Part shown: positions 32,816-40,167 of the stretch, piece after piece
How the letters are laid out: each line of letters begins with the position of its first letter
Position numbering within the stretch: position 1 is the first letter of the stretch
Assembly: GCA_023251435.1 (NCBI GenBank)
Contig: JAHEYU010000047.1
Location: forward strand, 1-48,355
Direction of reading: 5' to 3'
DNA: 48,355 bases
Source: Bacteroidota bacterium
Lineage (GTDB): Bacteria > Bacteroidota > Bacteroidia > Bacteroidales > Prolixibacteraceae
Notes under the pieces: model-generated
The model's database searches: none
The model's input: the letters and a program-made list of their open reading frames with translations, nothing else
Told to the model about the DNA's origin: nothing
Position numbers and translations under genes: made by a program

Positions 32816-33997
32816 TCATTCTCCTCTCGCCATCACTTCCAAACACATCCGGCTGTTGTGATAGGGACATTTCCAGAAACCTGCTTTGTCTTCTTTGAGG
32901 TTGGTTGTTCCGGCATCAGAGATACTCCAAAACCACTCGCCATTATCCGTGTCAATCAGGTTTTCCTGAATAAATTTCCAGCAATTCATCGCTTTATCAA
33001 GCCATTCCTGATTGCCTGTTAGTTCCCATGCATTCAGGAACCCTACCACCCCTTCAGCATTTACCCACCAATGACGATCTGAATCCAAATGACCTTTATC
33101 CAATTCATAAACAATGCTTCCATCAGCCTGCAAACCTTCGCAGGAAGCTTCAGCTATTTCAACGCATATTTTCTGAACTCCGGTCAGTAATTCCTTATCG
33201 CCTAAAACTCTGGCAGCTTCGTCAATTAACCACGATGCTTCAATATCGTGGCCATACGAAACAATGTCAGCCTTCGAATTCCAGTTTTCATCAAAGAATA
33301 AATTCAGGTGTTTTGTAGTCTGATTTACAATTTTCATAGTAAAAATCAGGATCAGATTTCGCAGTTGTTTTGCCAGTTCAGCATCTTTCCAAACCCTGTA
33401 AAGGTTGGTATAAGCTTCCAGAATATGCAAATGCGTATTCATCGTCTTTTTCTCATTCTCATCTTTTTCGCTTAAACGCAGGTCTTCCAGAAGTTGCCAA
33501 TCCCGGCTGTAAGCTTCAAAATAGCCATTTAAACTATTGTCGAAGCTGCGTTTTTCAATCATCCTGAAAAGTTTGATGGCAGTTTGCAAGCTCGTTTCGT
33601 CGCCCGAAGCACGATAATGCTCCGAAAAAGCATAAAGAAAAAATGCCTGCGAATAAATTTGCTTTTTAGAATCAACCGGTTTCCCGTCGAACGAGATTGT
33701 CCAGTAAGTTCCGCCAAATTGGGTATCGAAGAAATGCTCCAAAATGTAAGATTTTGCCCGGTTGGCCATTTCGAGATATGCCGGATTTTTTTCGTGAAGA
33801 TAAGCCGATGAAAATGTCCACAGGATGCGCGCATTCAGAATTCCACCTTTCTCTGCTCCTGAAATTAATTTCCCTTCACCGTTCATCCGGCCGTAAAAAC
33901 CTCCGTTTTCAGTATCGGCCATTTTTTCGGACCAGAAGGGTAAAATATTTTTAAGCAGTTCGTTGCGAACTTCAGATTTGAGTTGTTGGATTGTCAT
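32816..33997 (-). CDS. AGE family epimerase, probable mannobiose/cellobiose 2-epimerase
   Basis: The 393-residue cytoplasmic protein has the (alpha/alpha)6 AGE fold: NARILWTFS, YSQAFFLYAFSEHY, MNTHLHILEAYTNLYRVW, SYGHDIEASW, RHWWVNAEGVVGF and CPYHNSRMCLE. The histidines in MNTHLH, YGHD and CPYHN correspond to the catalytic set of cellobiose 2-epimerases. The enzyme turns beta-1,4-mannobiose into 4-O-beta-mannosyl-glucose. This fits the genes just upstream on the same strand: a GPH transporter (gap 60 nt) and a GH130_1 phosphorylase, the classical mannobiose route. It is the last gene of that operon and ends in the heptad array at 32751-32815. Assignment to mannobiose instead of cellobiose rests on the GH130 neighbour. 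Confidence 0.86.
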   Translation of the reverse strand: MTIQQLKSEVRNELLKNILPFWSEKMADTENGGFYGRMNGEGKLISGAEKGGILNARILWTFSSAYLHEKNPAYLEMANRAKSYILEHFFDTQFGGTYWTISFDGKPVDSKKQIYSQAFFLYAFSEHYRASGDETSLQTAIKLFRMIEKRSFDNSLNGYFEAYSRDWQLLEDLRLSEKDENEKKTMNTHLHILEAYTNLYRVWKDAELAKQLRNLILIFTMKIVNQTTKHLNLFFDENWNSKADIVSYGHDIEASWLIDEAARVLGDKELLTGVQKICVEIAEASCEGLQADGSIVYELDKGHLDSDRHWWVNAEGVVGFLNAWELTGNQEWLDKAMNCWKFIQENLIDTDNGEWFWSISDAGTTNLKEDKAGFWKCPYHNSRMCLEVMARGE

Positions 33998-34057
33998 GAT
34001 TTTAATTTTCTGAATCTTTATTTATCCGTTGTTGCAGACTTCTGGTAACAAGGAAGG

Positions 34058-35458
34058 CTATTCTTCTTTGTTATCTCTAAGGGCAGCTAATTCGCTGCTG
34101 ATTTTCACCATCATTTTTTCGCTCAACGGATAAATCATCATAAAACCAACTCCTATTAAAGTTCCAATTGCCGGATAGAAGCTTAGCATCATCCGGATAC
34201 CGTTTTGGGCAGTTTCGGTTTGTACAACATTTGCTTCAAATCCGTAATATCCCAGTAACCAGCCAGCCAGTGCGCCACCAATGGTCCATCCGAATTTTTG
34301 CGACATCGATGATGCCGAAAAAATGAGTCCGGTTGCACGTCGTTTGGTTTTCCATTCAGAATAATCGGCAGCATCGGCATACATCGACCAAATTAGCGGG
34401 AAAGTGATTCCTGCACATGTACTAATCAGGAATTGAGTAACGAAAATTAGGGTGGTATTGCTACGGTCTATAAAATAGAAAAATATGCTGAAAACTGTGG
34501 CTAAAAGCATTGCTGAAAGGAAAGTGCCCTTTTTCCCCATTTTATCGGAAACTGGTTTTGCCAAAACTACACCAACAATGTTGGCAGCCTGGCCCAACAC
34601 GAAATACATACTGCTGAGGGTGATAGTGAGATTGAGTGAATTTATCTCGAAAGCACCCTGTGTTTGCACGTAATATTTGAAATAATAAATGGCAGCTCCG
34701 TCGCGGATGGAATTAAAGAAGATGGAAGCGATACCTGCGCCCAGCAAAATAAACCAGGGACGGTTTGCCCAAAGGTCTTTCAGGTCGTGCTTAAGCGAAG
34801 TTTTTTCGGTTACCGGTTTGATGCGTTCACGTGTCCATGAGAAGGTAAACCAGAAGAAAATGATGGCAACAACGGCAAAAACAGCAGCAGCAAATTGCCA
34901 GCCCAATTGCAGGTTCGGTGTTCCGCCGCCCATTTTGCTGAAAATGTCGACCAGTGGCTCGGCAGCTGCCAATACCAGCAAACTACCTCCAAAGGCGAAA
35001 ATAAAACGGTAAGTTGCCAGACTGGTGCGCTCTTTTCCGTCGGCCGACATTACGCCCATCAACGAAGCATACGGAACATTGATCATGGAATAGATCATCA
35101 TCATGAGCGAATAGGTAATGTAGGCATAAATGATTTTACCTGTTGGCCCCAGTTCAGGAGTGGTAAAGGTAATGACGCCAATAATTCCGAAGGGAATCAT
35201 CATCCACAGCAAATATGGCCTGAATTTTCCCCAGCGGGTTTCAGTCCGGTCGGCAAGTATTCCGACAAATGGATCGAAAGCAGCATCCCAGATGCGGGTA
35301 ATCAGAAACATGGTTCCGACCACTACTGCCGAAATTCCAAATATATCGGTGTAAAAAAACATTAAATACATGGAAAACAGTTTCCAGAACATCGAGGAAG
35401 CGGCATCCCCAAAACCGTATCCGATTTTCTCTTTCAGGGTCAGTTTTTCAATAGTCAT
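34058..35458 (-). CDS. GPH family (MelB-like) sugar:cation symporter
   Basis: The 466-residue inner-membrane protein has about 12 hydrophobic segments. Its N-terminus, LKEKIGYGFGDAASSMFW, is a hallmark of the glycoside-pentoside-hexuronide family. The ITRIWDAAFDPFVGILADRTETRWGKFRPYL region includes the cation-binding aspartates and the loop 2-3 motif. It would import the disaccharide used by the neighbouring enzymes (probably mannobiose or mannosyl-glucose) together with sodium or a proton. It lies between the GH130 phosphorylase gene and the AGE epimerase gene on the same strand. The 121-nt gap to the phosphorylase holds a triplicated 15-bp element (35498-35570) that can fold in alternative ways. 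Confidence 0.87.
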   Translation of the reverse strand: MTIEKLTLKEKIGYGFGDAASSMFWKLFSMYLMFFYTDIFGISAVVVGTMFLITRIWDAAFDPFVGILADRTETRWGKFRPYLLWMMIPFGIIGVITFTTPELGPTGKIIYAYITYSLMMMIYSMINVPYASLMGVMSADGKERTSLATYRFIFAFGGSLLVLAAAEPLVDIFSKMGGGTPNLQLGWQFAAAVFAVVAIIFFWFTFSWTRERIKPVTEKTSLKHDLKDLWANRPWFILLGAGIASIFFNSIRDGAAIYYFKYYVQTQGAFEINSLNLTITLSSMYFVLGQAANIVGVVLAKPVSDKMGKKGTFLSAMLLATVFSIFFYFIDRSNTTLIFVTQFLISTCAGITFPLIWSMYADAADYSEWKTKRRATGLIFSASSMSQKFGWTIGGALAGWLLGYYGFEANVVQTETAQNGIRMMLSFYPAIGTLIGVGFMMIYPLSEKMMVKISSELAALRDNKEE

Positions 35459-35497
35459 AGTATTTGCTTGTATTTTTTTAGTTAGGTTGTTTATTTC

Positions 35498-35570
35498 AAC
35501 TTTTCCAGAGTTGTATAAATAGTATAAAACTCTGGAAAAGTTATTGATAGTATAAAACTCTGGAAAAGTT
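35498..35570. repeat. Triplicated 15-bp inverted/direct repeat in the GH130-transporter gap
   Basis: AACTTTTCCAGAGTT at 35498-35512 is followed by two copies of its exact complement, AACTCTGGAAAAGTT, at 35528-35542 and 35556-35570. The last two are part of a 28-bp tandem duplication that includes ATAGTATAA. The first copy can pair with either of the other two (15-nt or 43-nt loop). No long T-run follows on the minus strand, so it is more likely an mRNA-stability or partial-termination element than a full terminator. Confidence 0.7.
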
Positions 35571-35579
35571 GTTGATTAA

Positions 35580-36761
35580 CTACTTCTTTTTTAGTATTTC
35601 CAAATTTTTATCAATTTGCTTTTTCAGTGTTTCTACTGATGCCGCAGAACGGTAGCCATCGGCAGGGGAATTCAGACAGTAATCAACCAGTTTGTCAATT
35701 GTTGACGTGGCCACGTGCATCCGGGTATCCGACGAAGCGTAATAAAGGAATACAGTTCCGTCTTCATCGGCAATCCATCCGTTGGTGAAAAGCACGTTCG
35801 ACACATCGCCAATACGTTCTTCTCCAACAGGGCCCATCAGGTGACCGGCTGGTTCGGCAATCAGTTTCGACGGATCTTGTAAATCGGTCATGTATAAATA
35901 AATTACATAACGCAACCCAGCTGCACAACCCCGCACACCGTGAGCCAGATGTAACCAGCCTCTGTCGGTCTTTATCGGATGCGGACCTTCTCCGTTTTTC
36001 ACCTCTTTAATCGTATGGTAGTAGCGGAAATTGATGATTTTTTCCTCTTTCACCTCGGCATTTGTCATATCGTCGATCAACGCCCAGCCTATTCCACCGC
36101 CACTTCCGGCATCAATAAAACCATCTTGCGGACGGGTGTATAGCGCATATTTTCCGTCAACGAATTCGTTGTGCAAAACCACATTTCGTTGCTGGCTTTT
36201 TGTTTTCAGATCCGGAAGGCGCTCCCAGGTATGTAAGTCTTTGGTACGAACAATTCCGGCTGCAGCCACTGCCGATGATAAATCGCCGGGGGCTGCATTC
36301 GGGTCTTTGCGTTCGGAGCAGAAAACACCGTAAATCCAGCCATCTTGGTGAGCGGTTAAGCGCATGTCGTAAACATTGGTATCCGGAATTTCGGTTTCAG
36401 GAATGGTAACCGGATAATCCCAAAAGCGGAAATTATCAATTCCGTTCGGGCTTTCGGCAATGGCGAAAAACGATTTGCGATCGACACCTTCTACGCGCAC
36501 TACAAGAATATATTTGCCGTTCCATTTCATGGCTCCCGAATTCATGGTAGCATTCATTCCGATGCGCTCCATCAGGTATGGGTTGTTTTTTTCATCCAGA
36601 TCGTATCTCCAGATAATGGGTGTATGTGCGGCAGTTAAAACCGGATTTTTGTAACGGTCGAAAATTCCGTTGCCATTTTTAACTTTTTTATTTCTGGTTG
36701 AAAGCAACTCCTCGTGCTTGTCGAGTAATTTATGAATCTTCTTTTTGAAACCTGATTTCAT
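35580..36761 (-). CDS. GH130_1 4-O-beta-mannosyl-glucose phosphorylase
   Basis: The 393-residue cytoplasmic enzyme has a five-bladed propeller pattern. Motifs are [45 protein letters not shown] (D132, the expected catalytic acid), and GGGIGWAL. Subfamily GH130_1 cleaves beta-mannosyl-1,4-glucose with phosphate to give alpha-mannose 1-phosphate and glucose. The neighbouring transporter and AGE epimerase complete the classical mannobiose pathway, which strengthens the call. It is the first gene of the minus-strand operon. No endo-beta-mannanase gene (GH26, GH5 or GH113) is present nearby, so the source of mannobiose lies elsewhere. Confidence 0.9.
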   Translation of the reverse strand: MKSGFKKKIHKLLDKHEELLSTRNKKVKNGNGIFDRYKNPVLTAAHTPIIWRYDLDEKNNPYLMERIGMNATMNSGAMKWNGKYILVVRVEGVDRKSFFAIAESPNGIDNFRFWDYPVTIPETEIPDTNVYDMRLTAHQDGWIYGVFCSERKDPNAAPGDLSSAVAAAGIVRTKDLHTWERLPDLKTKSQQRNVVLHNEFVDGKYALYTRPQDGFIDAGSGGGIGWALIDDMTNAEVKEEKIINFRYYHTIKEVKNGEGPHPIKTDRGWLHLAHGVRGCAAGLRYVIYLYMTDLQDPSKLIAEPAGHLMGPVGEERIGDVSNVLFTNGWIADEDGTVFLYYASSDTRMHVATSTIDKLVDYCLNSPADGYRSAASVETLKKQIDKNLEILKKK

Positions 36762-37242
36762 TTGTTTGTATTTATTGAGTTTGTATAATCGTATTCAATT
36801 AATAATCAGTCCAACAAAATAAAACTAAAACCAGCCGGTTGCTTAATACTATTCAAATAAAATATGATACTATTTTGACATTTTGTGTGGAGTTTTTCAA
36901 TGGGTCTGTTATTGATTATAAGATATAAGTATAACAGAATAAGAACCTATTTGGATATCTGTTTGTTTAAAGTGTTGTTATTCAGTGTTTTTATTGATTG
37001 TTTGAGAGCAGAAGTATAGAATAATTGATTGAATAAACAGAATGATGGTAAAAGCACAATTAAATACTATTCATGCTAAAGAAGGTAAGTCAGACGCGGA
37101 TTCTTTCAGAAATTCATCCGATGATTTTTTTTACAAAGAGCCTAAGTATTTATTATCAGCAAATCAACAAATTACAAATTCATCGGATGACTAAATTAGC
37201 GATTTCTGACTTTTAGGAGCAGATTCAACCATTTTTATAAAC
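36762..37242. promoter_or_regulatory. Upstream region of the mannobiose operon with two repeat motifs
   Basis: This 481-nt stretch contains no gene. TACTATT recurs at 36847, 36868 and 37065, twice within AATACTATTCA. A palindromic AAATTCATC(C/G)GATGA element occurs twice, with cores at 37114-37124 and 37180-37190, 66 bp apart. No good TAnnTTTG box was found on the minus strand, so the GH130 promoter is not located. The two dyads look like operator sites, but which gene they serve is unknown. Confidence 0.45.
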
Positions 37243-37270
37243 AAAAAAGCACCAGTTTCCTGATGCTTTT
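37243..37270 (-). terminator. Intrinsic terminator of the SRP/tRNA cluster
   Basis: Read on the minus strand, AAAAGCATCAG and CTGGTGCTTTT form an 11-bp stem with one G-U pair and a 4-nt loop, continuing into a run of T. It follows tRNA-Gly directly and closes the stable-RNA operon. Confidence 0.85.
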
Positions 37271-37276
37271 CTTTTG

Positions 37277-37349
37277 AGCGGGAGACGAGATTCAAACTCG
37301 CGACCCTTAGCTTGGAAGGCTAATGCTCTATCGACTGAGCTACTCCCGC
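37277..37349 (-). tRNA. tRNA-Gly (anticodon TCC)
   Basis: The minus strand folds into a 73-nt cloverleaf: acceptor GCGGGAG/CTCCCGC, D-arm GCTC...GAGC, anticodon stem TTAGC/GCTAA with loop CTTCCAA (anticodon TCC), and T-arm GCGAG/CTCGT with TTTGAAT. The 3' CCA is not encoded. It is the last gene in the cluster, before the terminator at 37243-37270. Confidence 0.96.
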
Positions 37350-37356
37350 AATTCTG

Positions 37357-37426
37357 TTCCAAGTTTTAAGTTACATGTTCCAGGTTGAGATTTAACTTGG
37401 AATTTGAAACTTTGAACTTGCAACTT
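37357..37426. repeat. Mirrored heptad array between tRNA-Gly and tRNA-Tyr
   Basis: Exactly ten 7-bp units fill the spacer. The first five are mostly of the form TTxxAxG (for example TTCCAAG, TTTTAAG), and the later ones mostly end in ACTT (GAAACTT, TGAACTT). TTCCAAGTT (37357-37365) pairs perfectly with AACTTGGAA (37394-37402). It resembles the array at 32751-32815 in unit sequence as well as in period. Confidence 0.65.
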
Positions 37427-37431
37427 TTTTG

Positions 37432-37514
37432 TGGGGAGAGCAGGATTCGAACCTACGAAGGCGTACGCCAGCAGAGTTACAGTCTGCCCCAGTTGGCCAC
37501 TTTGGTATCTCCCC
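37432..37514 (-). tRNA. tRNA-Tyr (anticodon GTA)
   Basis: The minus strand gives an 83-nt class II tRNA: acceptor GGGGAGA/TCTCCCC (one mismatch-tolerant end), anticodon stem GCAGA/TCTGC with loop CTGTAAC (anticodon GTA), a long variable arm (TGGCGTACGCC region), and T-loop GTTCGAATC. The discriminator is A and CCA is not encoded. The long variable arm and GTA anticodon define tRNA-Tyr. Confidence 0.96.
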
Positions 37515-37545
37515 AATCAATATTTTCAGAACTTCTATTTTAATG

Positions 37546-37619
37546 AGCCGAATCACAGATTCGAACTGTGGACCCCGAGATTACAAATCACGTGCTCTGG
37601 CCAACTGAGCTAATTCGGC
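37546..37619 (-). tRNA. tRNA-Thr (anticodon TGT)
   Basis: The minus strand folds to a 74-nt tRNA: acceptor GCCGAAT/ATTCGGC, D-arm GCTC/GAGC, anticodon loop TTTGTAA (anticodon TGT), and T-arm CACAG/CTGTG with TTCGAAT. The anticodon stem CGTGA/TCTCG has one T-T mismatch in the middle. The order Thr-Tyr-Gly is common in Bacteroidota. CCA is not encoded. Confidence 0.95.
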
Positions 37620-37629
37620 AAAAAAAGGC

Positions 37630-37735
37630 AAAAAAAGTGGGTAAGCTACCTGCATCGCACCGCTCAACCGTTTACCCTTGCTGCCTTCCGACCCTGGGGG
37701 AATTCAACAGGAGCTAGTCGTACAGGACTTACCCG
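37630..37735 (-). ncRNA. ffs: Signal recognition particle RNA (4.5S-type)
   Basis: The minus strand carries the conserved SRP core: GGTCGGAAGGCAGCAAGGG, then GCGGTGCGATGCAGG. The ends pair as GGGTAAG (5') with CTTACCC (3'). The RNA is about 100 nt, followed by a run of T that could end it or simply separate it from tRNA-Thr. It is the RNA part of the particle that targets membrane and secreted proteins. A consensus promoter lies directly upstream (37740-37770). The exact ends are estimated. Confidence 0.95.
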
Positions 37736-37739
37736 GCGA

Positions 37740-37770
37740 CAAAAGTAGAAAAATTTGACTTACCCGCAAA
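37740..37770 (-). promoter_or_regulatory. Bacteroidota sigma-70 (sigma-ABfr) promoter of the SRP/tRNA cluster
   Basis: On the minus strand, TTTG (37767-37770) is followed after 19 nt by TACTTTTG (37740-37747), an exact match to TTTG-N19-21-TAnnTTTG. Transcription should begin about 5-7 nt later, at the 5' end of the SRP RNA. Confidence 0.85.
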
Positions 37771-37915
37771 TGAAATCAAAGCCACTCTGTAATTTTTTTT
37801 TGCCCGATTAAACTAACCATTTAGCGGTCAATCTACTATTGGATGAAAAAAAAATAACTTTCTTTTTTTTGACTCTAAAATGAGTTGGAATAACGGCGCT
37901 GTCAATAAAATCGAA

Positions 37916-37923
37916 TATATTTG
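37916..37923 (+). promoter_or_regulatory. Minus-7 box (TATATTTG) for the DUF4199-GT2 pair
   Basis: TATATTTG matches TAnnTTTG and lies 25 nt before ATG 37949. The minus-33 element is not clear. The rest of the 37771-37948 gap is AT-rich with T-runs and shows no gene. Confidence 0.5.
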
Positions 37924-37948
37924 TTAAATCACTAATCGAAAAAAAATC

Positions 37949-38500
37949 ATGGAACAAAAATCTACCTTTTGGAAATCAGCAATGATGTATGGCCTTTACG
38001 TCGGTATTTTTCTGACACTTTATTCTGTTGTTCTCTATGTATTAGGACAGTCACAAAATAAAAGTCTGGCATTTATACCCATAATACTCTATGCAGTTTG
38101 CGTTGTTCTGGCTCAGATATATTATAGGAATAACGAAATGAACGGATCTATAAGTTATGGGCAAGCTGTTGGTTTTGGAGTTGCTGTGATGTTGTTTAGC
38201 GGAATTATTTCTGCGCTTTACAGTATCATCATTTTTAAAATTGATCCTAGCCTGATTGATCAGATAAAAGCCGCACAGGAAGAGGCTTATCTGCAACAAG
38301 GATTGAGTGAAGATATGATCGAGAAAACGATGGAGATGTCGGCTAAAATGATGACTCCCGCATGGTTGTCAATCGTTGGATTATTAAGCAGCGTATTTAT
38401 GGGAACAATTATATCTTTGATCAGTTCAATCTTTATAAAAAAGCAGCCTAACGAAGATGCTTTTGAAGATGCGATGGAAGAAGTTAAAAATGAAGAATAG
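37949..38500 (+). CDS. DUF4199 domain membrane protein
   Basis: The 183-residue protein has four hydrophobic segments (about residues 12-32, 40-60, 70-95, 133-160), with a characteristic ISYGQAVGFG motif before the third and a KIDPSLIDQ loop, as in DUF4199 proteins. The C-terminus is acidic and cytoplasmic. The function is unknown. The gene ends 5 nt before a GT2 glycosyltransferase gene, an association seen widely in Bacteroidota, so the two probably act together in the inner membrane. Confidence 0.85.
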   Translation: MEQKSTFWKSAMMYGLYVGIFLTLYSVVLYVLGQSQNKSLAFIPIILYAVCVVLAQIYYRNNEMNGSISYGQAVGFGVAVMLFSGIISALYSIIIFKIDPSLIDQIKAAQEEAYLQQGLSEDMIEKTMEMSAKMMTPAWLSIVGLLSSVFMGTIISLISSIFIKKQPNEDAFEDAMEEVKNEE

Positions 38501-38505
38501 AACCG

Positions 38506-39459
38506 ATGGATATTTCTGTAGTTGTACCCTTATTTAATGAAGTAGATTCTCTCCCTGAATTAACATCCTGGATCGATCGGGTGATGCAAACCAATAACTT
38601 TAGTTACGAAGTTATTCTGGTTGACGATGGCAGTACCGACGGCTCTTGGGAATTGATAGAACAGCTTAGTCTTCAAAATCAATGTATTAAAGGAATAAAA
38701 TTCAGGCGCAACTACGGAAAATCGGCAGGTTTATATTGCGGTTTTGCACAGGCAGAAGGCGATGTGGTAATTACCATGGATGCTGACTTGCAAGACAATC
38801 CGGAGGAAATACCGGAGCTTTACCGTATGATTACCGAAGAAAAGTATGACCTTGTTTCCGGTTGGAAGAAAAAACGCTATGATCCGGTGCTTTCGAAAAA
38901 CATTCCAAGTAAATTTTACAACTGGACTGCCCGTCGAATGACCGGAATTAGAATTCATGATTTTAACTGCGGTTTAAAAGCTTACCGGAAACAAGTTATA
39001 AAAAGCATTGAAGTGTACGGCGATATGCATCGGTACATTCCGGTGCTGGCCAAATGGGCAGGTTTTAAAAAAATTGGAGAAAAAGTGGTACTTCATCAGG
39101 AACGTAAGTTTGGAGTTACCAAATTTGGCATCGAGCGGTTTATTCGTGGTCCGCTCGATTTGCTTTCAGTAATTGTAATTTCGAAATTCAGCAAACGGCC
39201 GATGCATTTCTTCGGACTGTTTGGAACACTGACATTTATGCTTGGTTTTGCTGCCGCCGTTTGGGTTGGAGCGCAAAAACTGATACATACCCTAAACAAC
39301 GAATTAGCACCGCGAATTACCGAAAGTCCTTATTTCTATCTTTCGCTTGCGGCCATGATTATCGGAACTCAATTGTTTCTGGCAGGATTTCTTGCCGAAC
39401 TGAATGCCCGAAATTCATCGGAAAGAAACTCCTACATGATCGATAAGAGGACTCCGTAA
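38506..39459 (+). CDS. GT2 family glycosyltransferase (DPM1/GtrB-like) with two C-terminal TM segments
   Basis: The 317-residue protein has a GT-A fold: VVVPLFNEVDSL, the ILVDDGSTDGS motif, and TMDADLQDNPEE containing the DxD-type metal site. Two hydrophobic segments follow at about residues 230-255 and 280-305. This layout is that of polyprenyl-phosphate glycosyltransferases, which load a sugar (often glucose, mannose or 4-amino-arabinose-type) onto undecaprenyl phosphate for transfer outside. The donor sugar cannot be read from the sequence. It is probably translated with the DUF4199 gene directly upstream. Confidence 0.9.
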   Translation: MDISVVVPLFNEVDSLPELTSWIDRVMQTNNFSYEVILVDDGSTDGSWELIEQLSLQNQCIKGIKFRRNYGKSAGLYCGFAQAEGDVVITMDADLQDNPEEIPELYRMITEEKYDLVSGWKKKRYDPVLSKNIPSKFYNWTARRMTGIRIHDFNCGLKAYRKQVIKSIEVYGDMHRYIPVLAKWAGFKKIGEKVVLHQERKFGVTKFGIERFIRGPLDLLSVIVISKFSKRPMHFFGLFGTLTFMLGFAAAVWVGAQKLIHTLNNELAPRITESPYFYLSLAAMIIGTQLFLAGFLAELNARNSSERNSYMIDKRTP

Positions 39460-39507
39460 TTTTAAAACCAACACGTAGGGTTTATCAGTTTTAACTTATT
39501 TTTTGCA

Positions 39508-40167
39508 ATGAATTCATCATCAACAAAAACATATCGCAATTTAACTTCGGGAGAAGAAATTGTAAACAGCATTACCCATGGAATTGGCGCTTTGCTTAGT
39601 GTTGCGGCATTGGTTGTTCTCGTAATTTTATCTATAAATCATGGAGATACAATGCATTTGGTAAGTTTTTCTATCTACGGAAGTACCCTCATATTGCTTT
39701 ATTTGTCGTCAACTTTATACCATAGTTTTTCGAGTCCGCGTATAAAAAATCTGTTTGCCCGTTTCGACCATGTTTCCATTTTTTTACTTATCGCCGGAAC
39801 TTACACACCTATTTTGCTGACCAGTATTCGAGGGGTGTGGGGCTGGACGTTATTTGGAATCATCTGGGGGCTGGCAATTGTTGGTGCAGTTATACGCTCA
39901 ATTTATTTGCACCGCTTTCGCAAATTGATGGTTGCTGTTTACCTCTTGATGGGCTGGATGTTTGTAATTGCCGGGAAACAGGTTTTCCTTAGTTTGCCAA
40001 CAAACAGTCTGATTTTCCTTGTTCTGGGCGGAATTGCTTATTCTGTCGGAGTTATTTTCTACATGTGGCGAAAACTTCCCTACAGTCACGGAATCTGGCA
40101 TTTATTTGTTTTGGCCGGAAGTGTTCTCCATTTCTTCGCCATTTATTTCAGTATAAACTTATCCTGA
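39508..40167 (+). CDS. Hemolysin III family (PAQR-type) membrane protein
   Basis: The 219-residue protein has seven hydrophobic segments and the motifs of the YqfA/hemolysin III family: SGEEIVNSITHGIGA, STLYHSF, RFDHVSIFLLIAGTYTP and HGIWHLFVLAGS. The conserved histidines and the serine/aspartate form a metal site in related PAQR proteins, some of which act as hydrolases. The role in bacteria is poorly known. Its last 9 nt overlap the stop end of the MerR-type gene on the other strand. Confidence 0.9.
   Translation: MNSSSTKTYRNLTSGEEIVNSITHGIGALLSVAALVVLVILSINHGDTMHLVSFSIYGSTLILLYLSSTLYHSFSSPRIKNLFARFDHVSIFLLIAGTYTPILLTSIRGVWGWTLFGIIWGLAIVGAVIRSIYLHRFRKLMVAVYLLMGWMFVIAGKQVFLSLPTNSLIFLVLGGIAYSVGVIFYMWRKLPYSHGIWHLFVLAGSVLHFFAIYFSINLS

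Noticed and set aside
37431-37613. Plus-strand frame starting MGRAGFEPT across the tRNA-Tyr and tRNA-Thr genes
   Set aside because: It is the antisense of two tRNA genes, a well-known source of false proteins.
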